Shown here: positions 49,816 through 61,273 of the stretch, piece by piece
Layout: each line of letters starts with the position of its first letter
Position numbering within the stretch: the first letter of the stretch is position 1
Assembly (NCBI RefSeq): GCF_022581195.2
Contig: NC_061465.1
Coordinates: 2,172,501-2,236,500, forward strand
DNA from: Helicoverpa zea
Taxonomy: Eukaryota; Arthropoda; Insecta; Lepidoptera; Noctuidae
Direction: 5' to 3'
DNA: 64,000 nt
Notes under the pieces: generated by a model
The model's input: only the letters and a program-made list of their open reading frames with translations
The model's database searches: none
What the model was told of the DNA's origin: nothing
Translations under genes and position numbers: made by a program

Positions 49816-49865
49816 GGGTCCCACATTGGGCGCCAACAACCAATAATGGCGCCCAAACTGGGACC
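49816..49865. other. Back-to-back primer-binding-site-like motifs
   Basis: Minus strand 49835-49816 reads TGGCGCCCAATGTGGGACCC and plus strand 49847-49865 reads TGGCGCCCAAACTGGGACC, 11 bases apart in divergent orientation. They are likely remnants of two LTR elements or a short inverted repeat. Confidence 0.4.
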
Positions 49866-52707
49866 TAAAAAATCATAGCACTAGATAAAAATAATAATAT
49901 CTGTAAAAGCATTCATATGTTATAATGCATTTTTATGGAACATAAAATTACTCATGTTCCACGCATAATGGTCCGTTCGCGACTAATGCCAAACAGTTAA
50001 TGTCCTCGGCGTCCTATTTATAAATCAGCGTACCTAATTCCAAAAACAAAGCATATAATATCCTGGCCCACAGTAAAATCCTTTTTACCATAAAGTAACG
50101 GCCTTTTTTATGAAAAAAGTCGAAAATACTGCGAGCCGTCGCGCCGTGGTTGACATTTAACTCTGCAATAAATTCGCTTACCCAAGTATTAACCTAATTA
50201 AATCGGGTGACCCATTGTACCCGCAATGCACTCAACGGTTACCAATTTTTTGGATTCAAGCCAAAGTCAGTTTACTCGTAATAACTTTAAGAGTACCTTC
50301 AACTAAATATTTTCAATATTTTTGGCGCAATGTATTGGGTTCGGTTATTTAAGAGACGGGTGGTATTGCTTCACTATTCCAAGTACGCAGAAATGTAAGA
50401 AGTTTTTTTATCTACATAATATTTCAAGAGAATAAAAATAATATTCACGTTACGTTATCTGTAGAATTCTACATAAAATTATTTTCATTTCTAGTAATTG
50501 AAATACTCATGTCAATAATTCGTTATGAATTTGATGAAACTAGATATCGAACTTTGTTTTATGATATTATTTTTCCATTTATAAGAAATTATAGTTGCTC
50601 TGTCGCCTAACAAATAATAAAGACAAGATAATAGTTAATCGAGAAACACCTATTGAGTACAAATGAGTAATGATAATAAATAAGTAATTGGTACAAATAT
50701 TAAAAAAGGAATTAAATATAAATTAAAAGGTTTTACGGTAAAAACAAACGTAGCAAGAAGAACATAATTTCATCAAAAATAAGTATGCCATTATGACGAG
50801 TCGGAATCACTTACGCTTTGGCATTTTCATACATTTCCTGAATCAAGTAACATAGCGGTTATGACAGCCGATGTCATAGCCATGACATAAAACGCACTAT
50901 GAATATTTCTTCCTAAACATTGCATCTTTTGTGAGAGATAAAAATAAGAAAACTGCGGTCTTGTTCCCAATTCATCGCCACTTTTTATAGCATTAATATA
51001 CTTAACCTAAATGACTTCCCTTAAAACGAAGTAAAAACGATCTCGTAACTCGTATATAATGTTCATAAACCGCGTCTCCATTACAGAAGGTTATAAACCC
51101 CAATCCATATCTCACATCACAACACCCAATATAACCTTATAAAAAGTCAGGAAGCGTTCGATTTGACGTTTCCACAGACCATGAAAAAGTGGATCGGCGC
51201 TATCAATATCCATCATGTGGCAACTAAATTAAATTGCCGTTACGTCCGAAGCAAAATCCCCCGGGGCCGCCTCTGTCATCCCCCTGTCTCTAGAACGGCT
51301 CGTTTTATTAAAACTGCAAAAACGGACAGTCGCAAACAAGGGTTAAGTACGAAATGATGGCTTTATGCGCGATGCTACAGTACTGTTACGCCGGATTGGG
51401 TCCCAAAGCGTCAAATATTGACTTTTACCGCCAGTTATTGGTACCTTCAATGGGAAATAAGGTCGTAATGGTCACGGATTTTGGGACAAGTTAAATAAAT
51501 TTTCGCGGTGCCGTTAAATGTCTTTTGTTGTCTACCTTTTTTGGGAGGGTTTTTAGATCTTTGTCACTTGTTTACGAAGTGGTTTGATGGGTATAGGAGT
51601 TTGATTGGTCAAATATTTACATCACTCATTACCATCGTTAATTTGTCATGTTACTTCCACCCCTGACACAATAAATTGGGCCCAAAATAAAAACAAATAC
51701 CAATTTTAGAACCCGAACAAAATTGAATTTACTCCGGCCTACTGAATTCATAATAAAAATCACTGCATGTGACACTGCTGGCCTTAAAACGAAAGCGATG
51801 ACACGCCATTTGTTCGGTTCGGTTCACTGCAGATAGATTTGATGGCATTAGGTTTAGTTCCACACATACTGCTGTCGTATTTAGTTACGTTTGAAGTCAA
51901 TCTGTAACACAAGGGATCTTGAAAATGATTTGTAAGTTTCAACCCTCGTATTGGGTGAAATGAGACATCCATAAGTAACTGATTGAAGAATTAGAGTGTT
52001 CTTTCAGTACTAAAAAGCTTCATTATTTGACAGAGAAATACTATGTCTATTTAAAAATATATGGCTTTAAAGTTTGTAAATCTGAGTGTGCCTAATGGGT
52101 GATACTCTTGGACAAATTCCAGAAATTCTGTCACTAATGCCGACCCACGTTATTTCTAAGTACTATACTACGTTTTATATGCTAACTGCTTGAGAAATTA
52201 TGTAGGCAAAAGTAAGTTATAAACGTAGGCGTCTAAATTAAATATTGAAAGCGAAAGAACTGGCTGAAAGTGTACTAATGTTCGATATTTAAACTTGATT
52301 GACATATTAGGCTAATTTCAGAATTAGGACTTTTTCTGTAGCCATAATTTGTTTTCGGAACAAATAAACCAGCCCACAATAATCTTATTTAAAGGTAGCA
52401 CACGTGTAATAAATATACCGATACACCCCCGAACCATTAACCTCTATTCTGCGTAGCAAGTTGGGTAAAAATAAAATTTACAGCGCCATTAAACGTGCAT
52501 GCTAAACATGCGTGGATGTTGCTTATTTTTATATGCCTATTACAACGGTTTACGCAGTGTACTTGTGGAAAACTATGGCTAATATAATTTTCTTTACGAG
52601 TTCGTAACATGTCAGTACTGGAGTTTAGTAGGTTTGGAGTAGATTAATATATTTTTTTATTGTTTGTTTAAACCTTTCTGATCAGGCAACTAGGACCATA
52701 GATACCT
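49866..52707. other. No feature recognised
   Basis: The open frame at 51163-51357 has no recognisable domain. Nothing else stands out. Confidence 0.4.
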
Positions 52708-52848
52708 TTTTTTTCATCAAATGACCCCTCCCGCTGTGGGTTAGCAGCGGTGAGGGAGTGTCAGACTCTTACTGACTAAAAACCGTCGTGTTCCGTCGTA
52801 GGCCTTTTATGTTCCAGGTCCGCGGTAACTCTTTCGAACAATCCCGCA
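52708..52848 (+). repeat. Dispersed repeat family F (copy 6)
   Basis: This is the best-preserved copy: GACCCCTCCCGCTGTGGGTT, AGCAGCGGTGAGGGAGTGTC, CCGTCGTAGGCCTTTTATGT and GTCCGCGGTAACTCTTTCGA. Confidence 0.7.
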
Positions 52849-52931
52849 ATACTTATATACCTTAAACTAAGATACATAATATACCTTAATAAAAAAATAA
52901 CGCGAATGTTCGAAATGTGCTGGCTTAACCG

Positions 52932-53512
52932 TTTTTAGGGTTCCGTAGCCAAAATGGCAAAAACGGAACCCTTATAGTTTCGTCATGTCCGTCTGTCCGT
53001 CTGTCCGTCTGTCCGTCTGTCACAGCCGATTTACTCGGAAACTATAAGTACTACAGTGATGAAATTTGATGGGAATATGTGTTGTATGAACCGCTACAAA
53101 AATATGACACTAAATAGTAAAAAAAAGAATTGGGGGTGGGGCCCCCCATACATGTAACTGAGGGATGAAATTTTTTTTTTCGATGTACATACCCGTGTGG
53201 GGTATCAATAGAAAGGTCTTTTAAAATGATATAAAGTTTTCTAAAAAACATTTTTCTTAAAGTGAACGGTTTTTGAGATATCAGCTCTCAAAGTCGTAAA
53301 AAGTATGTCCCCCCCCCTCTATTTTTATAACTACGGGGTATAACATTCTAAAAAAAATAGAGGTGATGCATGCTAATTAACTCTTTCAACGATTTTTGGT
53401 TTGATCAAAGTATCTCTTATAGTTTTTGAGATAGGTTGATTTAACTGTAATTTACGGAACCCTTCGTGCACGAGTCCGACTCGCACTTGGCCGGTTTTTT
53501 TTTTTTTTTTTT
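52932..53512 (-). repeat. GGTACGGAACCCTAAAA repeat (copy 3, reversed)
   Basis: In reverse it starts with a poly(A) run and CCGGCCAAGTGCGAGTCGG, contains (GACA)n-type repeats, and ends GGTTCCG ... TACGGAACCCTAAAAA-like text. It is about 580 bases and the longest copy. Confidence 0.7.
52988..53020. repeat. (GTCT/GTCC)n microsatellite
   Basis: About eight tetranucleotide units inside the reversed GGTACGGAACCC repeat. It corresponds to the (GACA)n at 1961-1987 in copy 1. Confidence 0.85.
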
Positions 53513-54598
53513 GTAAACATCCTTATTGTCGCTTTTATTTGTTTCACCAGATTGTGTGTATAGTTACTTCCATGTTTTTGTATTCATTTTCCTTCTTGCT
53601 GTTAAGAGAAGTGGGTTCGTACATCAATTAAAGAGAATATAAGGCCCTGAGGAGAGGCCCTATGGGGATAAACGCTTACCTTATTGCTGATGTCCTTCGA
53701 AAAGGTCATGAACCTATGCGTAGGTGGTGTTCGCAAAACGCGAGTATAAGATCGGCTAAACAAATGAATTATTACTGCTAGGCTTTTGTTTTTTCTGTTG
53801 GATTAGAAAAAAATATATCTCATTAAGTTAGTGAGATTCCTTGAGCTAAGTAATACATAATGTCAATAATGTATTCGATAGTTATAAGGTTTAGTCTTAA
53901 AATAAATAAGTAATAAAGGAGTATTTTATGCTGCTAAATCTTATATGTAGGTAGGTTATTCGTGAAAATTTATATAAGTTAATGTATTCATGAACTAGAA
54001 AGCCACAAAATAATCAAAATTCATTTAAACTAACCCTCAACTAGTTACTTCTAAACAATTACAGTAATCCCTCACTCTATACCCATTTTCCTTTCCAATA
54101 AGCGTATAATTCTTACAAAAACTGAATATATTTTACCCTTGAACCGTTTCAGGAATCGATTAAAAACTTTTTGTAAAAGGATTAAATCGAGTTTCGGGAA
54201 GGTTTAAGCGAGTTCAAATAACCCACATTAGAAAATATAATATCGATTTATATTACCTCAATGTTTTCATAATTTGGGGTAAACGATCTTTGGATTATTA
54301 TTTTCTATATCCAAAATAACCTAGGTACCTACTCATATAAATATTTGGTATGTGGGTACTGTGATTTCAGTATAATATATCACGATCAATTAACGGACTG
54401 ACTGCCCAAACCCAACAGATTATTAATTAAGGTCTCTGTTAATAGTTGATACCAGAATTTAGTATTTATAGGCCATACATTAACTATGAGCTTTGTTTAA
54501 TATTAGAGCTAGTTTTAGACTATAATTATTTTCTACTATCTAATATCTAAAAAACACTTCTTATTATTATTCTTGCATCTATTTTACTCTCAGGAGTA
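53513..54598. other. No feature recognised
   Basis: AT-rich; no supported feature. Confidence 0.4.
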
Positions 54599-54601
54599 TT
54601 A

Positions 54602-54779
54602 GGGTGCATTCTGTGTGGTCGAATAGCGAACTCGAAGCGAATTGACGGATCTATGCTATGCAGTGCCGTCTCGCGTAACGTCATGTTGGGCACTTCAAAC
54701 GTAATCGACGGTTTTTTGTTTTTGCATTGCACCGCGCCGCTTCGCGTTCGCATCTAGATCACTCACTTAGAACGTACCC
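54602..54779. mobile_element. Harbinger-like MITE, 178 bp
   Basis: The ends are GGGTGCATTCTGTGTG and the inverted form of GGGTACGTTCTAAGTG. Identical TTA triplets flank both sides (54599-54601 and 54780-54782). It is GC-richer than its surroundings and non-coding. Confidence 0.6.
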
Positions 54780-55271
54780 TTAAACATTTTTAAATGCTAG
54801 ATAATGTTTAATGAAATGTAGCCAAGTTTTTAAAAAAGTAAATATCTTGAACACTCTTTAAGTGCACATTAACATTTCATTGCTCTTTTCAGACATCGTC
54901 TCGTTGGAATGTAAAATATTTTACCAAGTTTATTTTTCTGGGAATGCATTGGCAATACCTAGGAGAGTCGTATGTGCGATATACAGATGCTGCACTAAAA
55001 CCAATTTTATTACATTCCATCAAACCTTTTTATTGGTTTTTACGACCCTTTACCTCTTAGGAGTTGGAGAGAAAATTATTTAAACACTACGTTTTCGTGT
55101 GGTATTAGTCCCTGAAGAATTGAATTTGAATTATAGGTATTTATTGTTCTTAAACTTTATGGTTTCGTAAAATGTTCATACATAATTTCATACTTTTTAT
55201 GTTATATGAAACAGAGTATTTGATACTTTCGAACATCAAAACTGCTAGCTAAAAAGTAACAATCATTAGTT

Positions 55272-55465
55272 CATCATCATCATCATCATCATCAGCCTAT
55301 ATCAGTCCACTGCTGGACATAGGCCTCTCCAAGTGCACGCCACTAAGATCGATTTTCGGCTTCTCGCATCCAGCTCCTGCCAGCCGCCTTGCGCAAGTCA
55401 TCACTCCACCGTGCCTGAGGACGTCCTACACTACGTTTGCCATCATCATCATTCATTCATTGTTT
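55272..55465 (-). mobile_element. 194-bp RTE retroposon tail with 13-bp target duplication
   Basis: In reverse it reads RSVGRPQARWSDDLRKAAG, SWMREAENRS, a stop, then WRALGEAYVQQWTDIG. This is the same RTE C terminus as at 29 kb with one nonsense change. The duplication ACAATCATTAGTT lies at 55259-55271 and 55466-55478. Confidence 0.8.
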
Positions 55466-56617
55466 ACAATCATTAGTTACACCTATTATAATTCGTATCG
55501 ATAAAAGTGTGAGTGTTACTACCATGTCAACTTCAGTCAAAGACAAAACCAATAAACTAATTTCTCCAATATTTTATTTATTATTTATTTCAATACACAG
55601 CAGCACTTTATACCAGTTTAACACCCAGATCAGTATCAGACCACCGGAGGCATATTTCCTCGTTTTATATGATCATGTATTTCCATATTCTGGTCGTAAC
55701 CTTGAACTCCTTAGTTTACGACAGGGTTCACCACATACATACATGTATGGTATGTATGTACTAAGTATATGTGTGTAGGTATTTTTATGAGGCATCGCCG
55801 TCATTCGTTTTTATGTGGTTGAGACCAGACGATGTTTATTATTGAATTGTGGCGTTTTTTGTTTGGCAAATATTACGTAATTTTTCCGAATTATTGATGT
55901 ACAATAAAAGGGCTTCTATTTCCATGATATCTAGTAGAAGTAGCATTTTAAGAATTTTAATAGTCTTAACTGAGTAAGATTTCAAGTAAGTATTTAATAA
56001 GAATCGAGATAAGGAAGGATGATGACGAATGATGTCTAATAGTGAATATAGCAATGGAATAATAATAGCAATATAGCAATGGCTACATTAATAAATACAT
56101 AGAACTTATCAGTGTTACTCAAATGACAACACTCTATTATCAGAAACAAAAGCCTATTTAGAAATCTTTGATGTGGCAAAGTCTAAACATTTTTATCCAT
56201 AAAGAAAACTTAAATAACTTAACCATGATTTCATTTTCCCCGGTCTTTGATAGCGAACAATAATAATTTTATCTCCTTCAAACTTTGAAGTATCTGAACT
56301 CAATATTTTATTATTTATTTACAGCAAATTCATTTTAGCACTAATTGCTGTCAAAGTGGTTTGCAAACAATTCCGCCGTTAATTTTGTGTAATCGAATTC
56401 TGTACACAAAGTCTCTGTAAATTTTAATTTAAACTCAAGATTAGAATATATTTTACAGTATTAATTTATTGGGCTTTGTTGTTGCTACGTCAATGTTATA
56501 CATGAATTTAGAAAGGTACCTATTTAACTTAAGTACTTATGTATACCACGTTTTGAAATTAATCTTTTACATTTTTGATACAACTGAGTTGCCAGTGTCC
56601 CTTATTCACCAAAACAT

Positions 56618-56684
56618 CACACACATCACACATCATCAGCCTATAGCAGTCCACTGCTGGACATAGGCCTCTCCAAGTGCACGC
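56618..56684 (-). mobile_element. 67-bp RTE retroposon tail with 11-bp target duplication
   Basis: ATCATCAGCCTATAGCAGTC and CATAGGCCTCTCCAAGTGC, flanked by CACCAAAACAT at 56607-56617 and 56685-56695. Confidence 0.75.
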
Positions 56685-57163
56685 CACCAAAACATTCCCT
56701 CATCATAATACAACTCCACAGAGAGAACTATTTCGCTAAAGTAAATAAAAAACTCATTTCAGTAGGCTAGCTATTCTGTCATGCACAAAAGATATGAATC
56801 CTGGCTCCAACAAATCTTGCTCTCAAATGCATGGTGACTAAATATTCGCCGCTTCCCCGTACGACTTTAAATTCCGTTTCGTTCCATACGAGAACGAACT
56901 TTTTGTATACCTTCATCAAAAGCATATTTTAAAATTGCTCTCAAAGGATGGGGAAGCAAAAAATAGCAATGTAAACTTTTCGTGCGAAAGCAGAGTTTCG
57001 AGCAATTCTGATATTAAATGCAACGTACTAACAAGGTTGCATTTCATCACGAGTAATATAATATCGAGAATTTTGAGCGAATAAAAAGAGATTGTAAAAC
57101 AGAGAAAAGATCCGTTTATCTACTTTTTTTTTTCAAATAAATTTTTTTGTACTTTATTTTATA

Positions 57164-57345
57164 CTAGCTTCCGCCAGCGGCTTCGCCCGCACGGTATGTT
57201 GATAAAAAGTAGCCTATATGTTAATCCAGGGTATCACCTATCTACCTACCTTCAATCAAATCGGTCCAGCCGTTTTTGCGTGATTGAATAACAAACATAC
57301 ATCCATACATTCTCACAAACTTTCACATTTATAATATAAGTAGGA
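57164..57345 (-). mobile_element. Short Helitron-like element
   Basis: On the minus strand it begins TCCTACTTATATTATAAATG and ends GCTGGCGGAAGCTAG, flanked by A and T. Its boundaries agree with the other four copies. Confidence 0.6.
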
Positions 57346-59029
57346 TCAAGGATTCCTATTAACTACCAACGGTCATACAATCGCATAAAATACTTTTTAC
57401 GCATTTTAAAGAAAAGCGAAATTTTATCCACATCATTCAACAGGTACCTATAGGTAATTTAACTTACCTACATAGGTATAGGGTAACATGTTTTCATTGT
57501 AACCTCGGCAATAATTTCCAATTAAAATCACGAGCCTCCATACAACCTTCAATCCTTTTGAGAATTAAAGTCTCAAGTATGTTATCATAAACTCAATATT
57601 ATTATGTAAGGTTGTCAAGGTAATGATATTTACGGCAACTATTAATATCAATTAGTTTGTTTCATTGCTTTAATACCTTCGTGTTTCAGTTAGTTGTTTG
57701 ATCAATTAGTAGGCATAGTAAAAGGTATTGAGTGATGACAGAATGAAATATGGTGGTCTGTATTTGAGTAAGTAGATAAGATTACTGAGTTATTTATTAT
57801 TTTGAAATAACTCACTCAATTTCTTTTTTATATATCCTTTTTAATGTATATCAACATTACTCTTGGAAAAAGGCTCGGAAGATGGCTGTCATCCATGCCA
57901 TTATTGTTGTACGCTTTATGCGAAGATCATGATATTCCTTGCTTGACTTTACTTGCATCTGATTTCCCAATTCTTGTTAAAAGCAGAAAGTAAAATATTG
58001 TAAACCGACACGTGACAGATAAAATGTAAATAATGATTTATTTATCATACTTCTTTTAGCACCGAAAAACTTTATGATTCAAACACCCGAAAATCGACCT
58101 TGAGTCTAACGTATTACAGTTTTTGTTCCTATAAACTTTTGGTCCGTAACAACCACTATTATTTTCCTATGACCCTTATCGCAAGGTCACCTTTAAACTT
58201 TTGAACATATAAATTTGTACGGTATGGATCATTAGGCAGAAGACGAATTTCTGTAATGAAAATCGAATTGCCATTAAATCGTTTTTTAAGAAGATGTATT
58301 TTTGTTGAATCGAAGTTTTTCTAAGCCTGTGAAAATTTTGGCTTCTATTGTGATTTGTAGGTTATATTTATTACAATAGATTGCTGAAAGATTTATTTTT
58401 TTCGGATAATTTATGTTTTTGGCTGAATTTTTTGTAAATAAAAATGCCTTAAAAATGATGAAGTTGCTCCAATATTTTACGTGATTGTACATCATTTGGA
58501 GGTTTGAATCAGGTTTGTTAGACATTGTTTTAAACAGAGTAATAATTTCAATAGATATCAAACCATGTGCATTGTTAAAATTCTTTTTTTTGCAGCTTTT
58601 GACCATGATAACACTCGGTCTCAATAAAAAAAAACTCCCATTATTAATTCTTACAACGCTGATCAACTATCCATGTCGATCACTCCTTAACATTTTTGTC
58701 TTCATATTCAAATATTATCTCAGTAATGGTTGACAGTACACCATTATTAGGTTTCTCATCTACTCTGCGGTCACTAACACAAAGTTACGACATCTAGGAC
58801 AGGACAAAAGGACACAAAGTTTATAATCACCTCTGGCCATTAGCCAGAAGGTCCATAGTGTAAAAAAATAACAAAAGAATATCACAGACAGGCCACAATA
58901 CACATCCATTGGTATAAGCTCAGGGTGAGAATGAAACATCAAACGGTTTGTTATTTCATACTGAAATATATTTCTGCGTCGCAATTTCTATTATCATCAT
59001 TCTTTAAAACATTATTTAAAAAAAATGCC
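57346..59029. other. No feature recognised
   Basis: A short fragment GGAAAAAGGCTCGGAAGATG at about 57866-57885 matches the 3' end of SINE family S. Otherwise featureless. Confidence 0.4.
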
Positions 59030-59032
59030 TTA

Positions 59033-59258
59033 AGGTAGAATTCCGTGGATCGCGGCTGTCGTAGCCGCCCGCGGCCTACGACAGTCGTCGGCCGCGCGCG
59101 ACGATAGTCAACCTATGAAAATGTATGGCACCGCTGCCGAGGCCCGCGACAGTCGCGCGCGGCCGACGAATTTCGTGAGCCGCTCGCGGCCGTACGCATC
59201 TCAAGATGGTCTAGCGCTTAATAACATCTATAGAATCTTAGTAAAACCAGAATTGAAT
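59033..59258. mobile_element. Half copy of the AGGTAGAATTCCGTGG MITE in opposite orientation
   Basis: This segment is close to the reverse complement of 59963-60160 and begins with the same terminal repeat, preceded by TTA (59030-59032). Its opposite end is not found, so it is either truncated or part of a longer element that continues toward 59840. Confidence 0.6.
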
Positions 59259-59317
59259 TGTTTTTTATTTAGTCGGCAAAACTTGCTTTTGTTTTCATTA
59301 CAATACAAATGCTTTTA

Positions 59318-59480
59318 AATCAGTATTTGGTAGTATCCTTCTTCATGTCTACTTTTTAAAGATAGTGTCGATTGGTAATCCATTTTCATTATACAACCAC
59401 AGCAGCACGTCATCCTCCTCTTCTTCAAGGATATCAATTAGCACTTCTACTAGAGGGAACGGATGAACAAAATCGACTAA
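59318..59480 (-). pseudogene. Decayed N-terminal Harbinger transposase fragment (tentative)
   Basis: On the minus strand, ILEEEEDDVLLWLYNENGLP is followed, after one stop and a frame change, by HEEGYYQILI. Acidic Leu-rich runs followed by an HxEGxYxxLI stretch resemble the N-terminal region I recall for PIF/Harbinger transposases. The fragment lies between two copies of a Harbinger-type terminal repeat, which supports the reading. No catalytic domain is present. Confidence 0.35.
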
Positions 59481-59840
59481 TTTCAAGACAATGCCGCGCG
59501 CGGCTGTGAGCCGCCGAATGTGCCATAACCTATTGTGCCGGTTAGATGTGAACGAAAAGTGAGTATGTATGGAAATACAGTAAATTGCGTAACGTTCGCT
59601 CACATTTGGCGGCTGACAGTCAGTTTGGTTTGAACACAGCCTTAACGTCTCAGAATAAAACATAATGAATTATTAAACCCAACAACCAAAAGGCAACAAA
59701 CTAGCTTCAAAACAAGTCTAACCATTCAGAAACTTAAACAGCACAAACAAAGAGCCAAACGCCATTTTGTCGTCAGCATGTCGATTCTATAAAATATCAC
59801 AACTCACTTCGACATCACTCTCACTTCGACTTCGATCTAA

Positions 59841-60160
59841 AGGTAGAATTCCGTGGACGCGACAATAGTCAACCTTTGAAAATGTATGGCACCGTTGTCG
59901 AGGCCCGTGACAGTCGCGCGCGGCCGACGAATTTCGTAAGCTGCTCGCGGCATTGTCAAAAATTTAATTCTGGTTTTACTAAAATTCTATAGATGTTATT
60001 AAGCGCTAGACCATGTTGAGAAGCGTACGGCCGCGAGCGGCTCACGAAATTCGTCGTCCGCGCGCGACTGTCGCAGCCCTCGGCAGCGGTGCCATACATT
60101 TTCATAGGTTGACTTTTGTCGCGCGCGGCTGCGACAATCGCGACCCACGGAATTCTACCT
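59841..60160. mobile_element. GC-rich Harbinger-type fold-back MITE, 320 bp
   Basis: It begins AGGTAGAATTCCGTGG and ends with the inverted complement. It is flanked by identical TAA triplets (59838-59840 and 60161-60163), the 3-bp TWA target duplication typical of PIF/Harbinger. The arms are rich in CGCGCG and CGGCCG runs, unlike the AT-rich surroundings. It encodes nothing. Confidence 0.7.
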
Positions 60161-60243
60161 TAAAGTTTCGTGATTGACATTGTCAAACTACACTAGCGCT
60201 TCACTATCGAGCGTGTTGACAAGTTGAACTAAATCAAAGTCGA

Positions 60244-60269
60244 GATTTTGACAGATTTGTCAAAATCTG
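60244..60269. repeat. Small palindrome beside the Harbinger left end
   Basis: AGATTTTGACA and its exact complement TGTCAAAATCT are separated by GATT. It may have favoured insertion or be a remnant of the target MITE. Confidence 0.55.
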
Positions 60270-60528
60270 TCTATCTATAGGGGAGGTAGGGGAGAGATGG
60301 GCAGTTGGGAGACATGATCAAATCAGAATAAAAGGGGGGTCCTTTTATTCTGATTTCTGATCATAGTTTTGTTTTTTTTTAATTGGGTAGTTTACGTTAC
60401 CGACTGGTAACGGTGTTCATCCATAGACTATCTGTCATTTCTGTGAGTTGTCAAGAACAAACACTCGTAAAAGTACTTAAATATTTTGTTGCGGTTTCGG
60501 ATCGTTATAAAGAGAAAACTAATGAAAG

Positions 60529-60908
60529 GTATGTGTATTTTCTATTATTAATTATTGATTGTCAAAATCTCCAGTTACAATTATAGTAAGTCGATGCAAT
60601 CCACACCTATTATACCTTTAGAAGAGAGTACTACAGCAATAGTTAATGGGCCCCACGTTTTTATTTTAGTCTAATATGACCGGGACCACCTACGTAGGTT
60701 GACAGGTAAGTAACTATTTTTTATTTTCTAGTTTTCAGTGCACATAAGATAAAACCGTTTAACTTAAAAGTTTTTTTACCGATTTTTTTTTCATAAACTA
60801 AGTCAAAAGTGTCCAATGCTCTCTATGGTAGGGAGGCTTTTCTTCGTCAGTGAAAATTTGTGAGGTTATAAATCTGCGCGAAAAATCCTTTATAGAATCT
60901 TGTTTCAG
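60529..60908 (+). other. Probable 5'-UTR intron of the transposase gene, carrying a dispersed repeat
   Basis: The GT-AG borders are aaag/gtatgt and tttcag/gtac. The segment 60550-60790 inside it is found again near 5.4-5.9 kb, once in reverse complement (5410-5650) and once, in part, in forward orientation (5736-5888). It is therefore either part of this transposon family or a separate repeat within it. Confidence 0.5.
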
Positions 60909-61005
60909 GTACCGTTGCCAACTTGATCTAGAGACTATTATATTTAAAATAGTGTTTAAATAAAGTTCTAAGTGTTTTAAAGTGATTAAGTGCCTACATT
61001 TAACG

Positions 61006-61239
61006 ATGGCTAGAATGTTTTTGCTTAAATCTTTATTAGAAGAAGCTCATGCTTTAGATAATTTAGAAAAGCGTCAACAATCTGCTAGAATTCGTAGTTT
61101 ACCTTTATTAACTCGCGATGATGACTATGTGAGCATATATAGATTGTCAAAGGAGCTAATTGACCAACTGGAGTCTGATTTACTGCCCCTGATAAAGCCT
61201 AAGCCTAAAACGACAGCAAACCTTGCAGAGTGTTTCTAG
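61006..61239 (+). pseudogene. HARBI1-like Harbinger transposase, N-terminal fragment
   Basis: 77 codons start at an ATG at 61006. The Leu/Glu-rich start (LLKSLLEEAHALDNLEKR) and the segment DDDYVSIYRLSKELIDQLESD match the N-terminal region I recall for insect HARBI1-like transposases, which precedes the DDE nuclease. Reading stops three codons after TTANLAE, where the family normally continues into the catalytic domain. No DDE residues are present, so the protein cannot be catalytic. A 5'-UTR intron is likely: donor at 60529 (aaag/gtatgt), acceptor at 60908 (tttcag). It faces the Myb-like gene of the same transposon. Confidence 0.65.
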
Positions 61240-61273
61240 TATTACTTACCAATTGCATTTCTGAATTTCTTAC

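Larger units (their letters stand above)
54783..57163. other. Only retroposon tails recognised
   Basis: Apart from the RTE tails at 55272-55465 and 56618-56684, no feature is supported. Confidence 0.4.

Noticed and set aside
47980..49865. Complete LTR retrotransposon
   Set aside because: No paired LTRs and no gag, protease, reverse transcriptase or integrase sequence between the primer-binding-like motifs.
51163..51357. Basic 64-residue open frame
   Set aside because: No similarity that I recognise, no flanking splice sites and no supporting composition.
59033..60160. Single 1.1-kb element spanning both AGGTAGAATTCC ends
   Set aside because: The left flank is TTA and the right flank is TAA, while the 320-bp inner unit alone has identical TAA flanks, so two separate insertions fit better.
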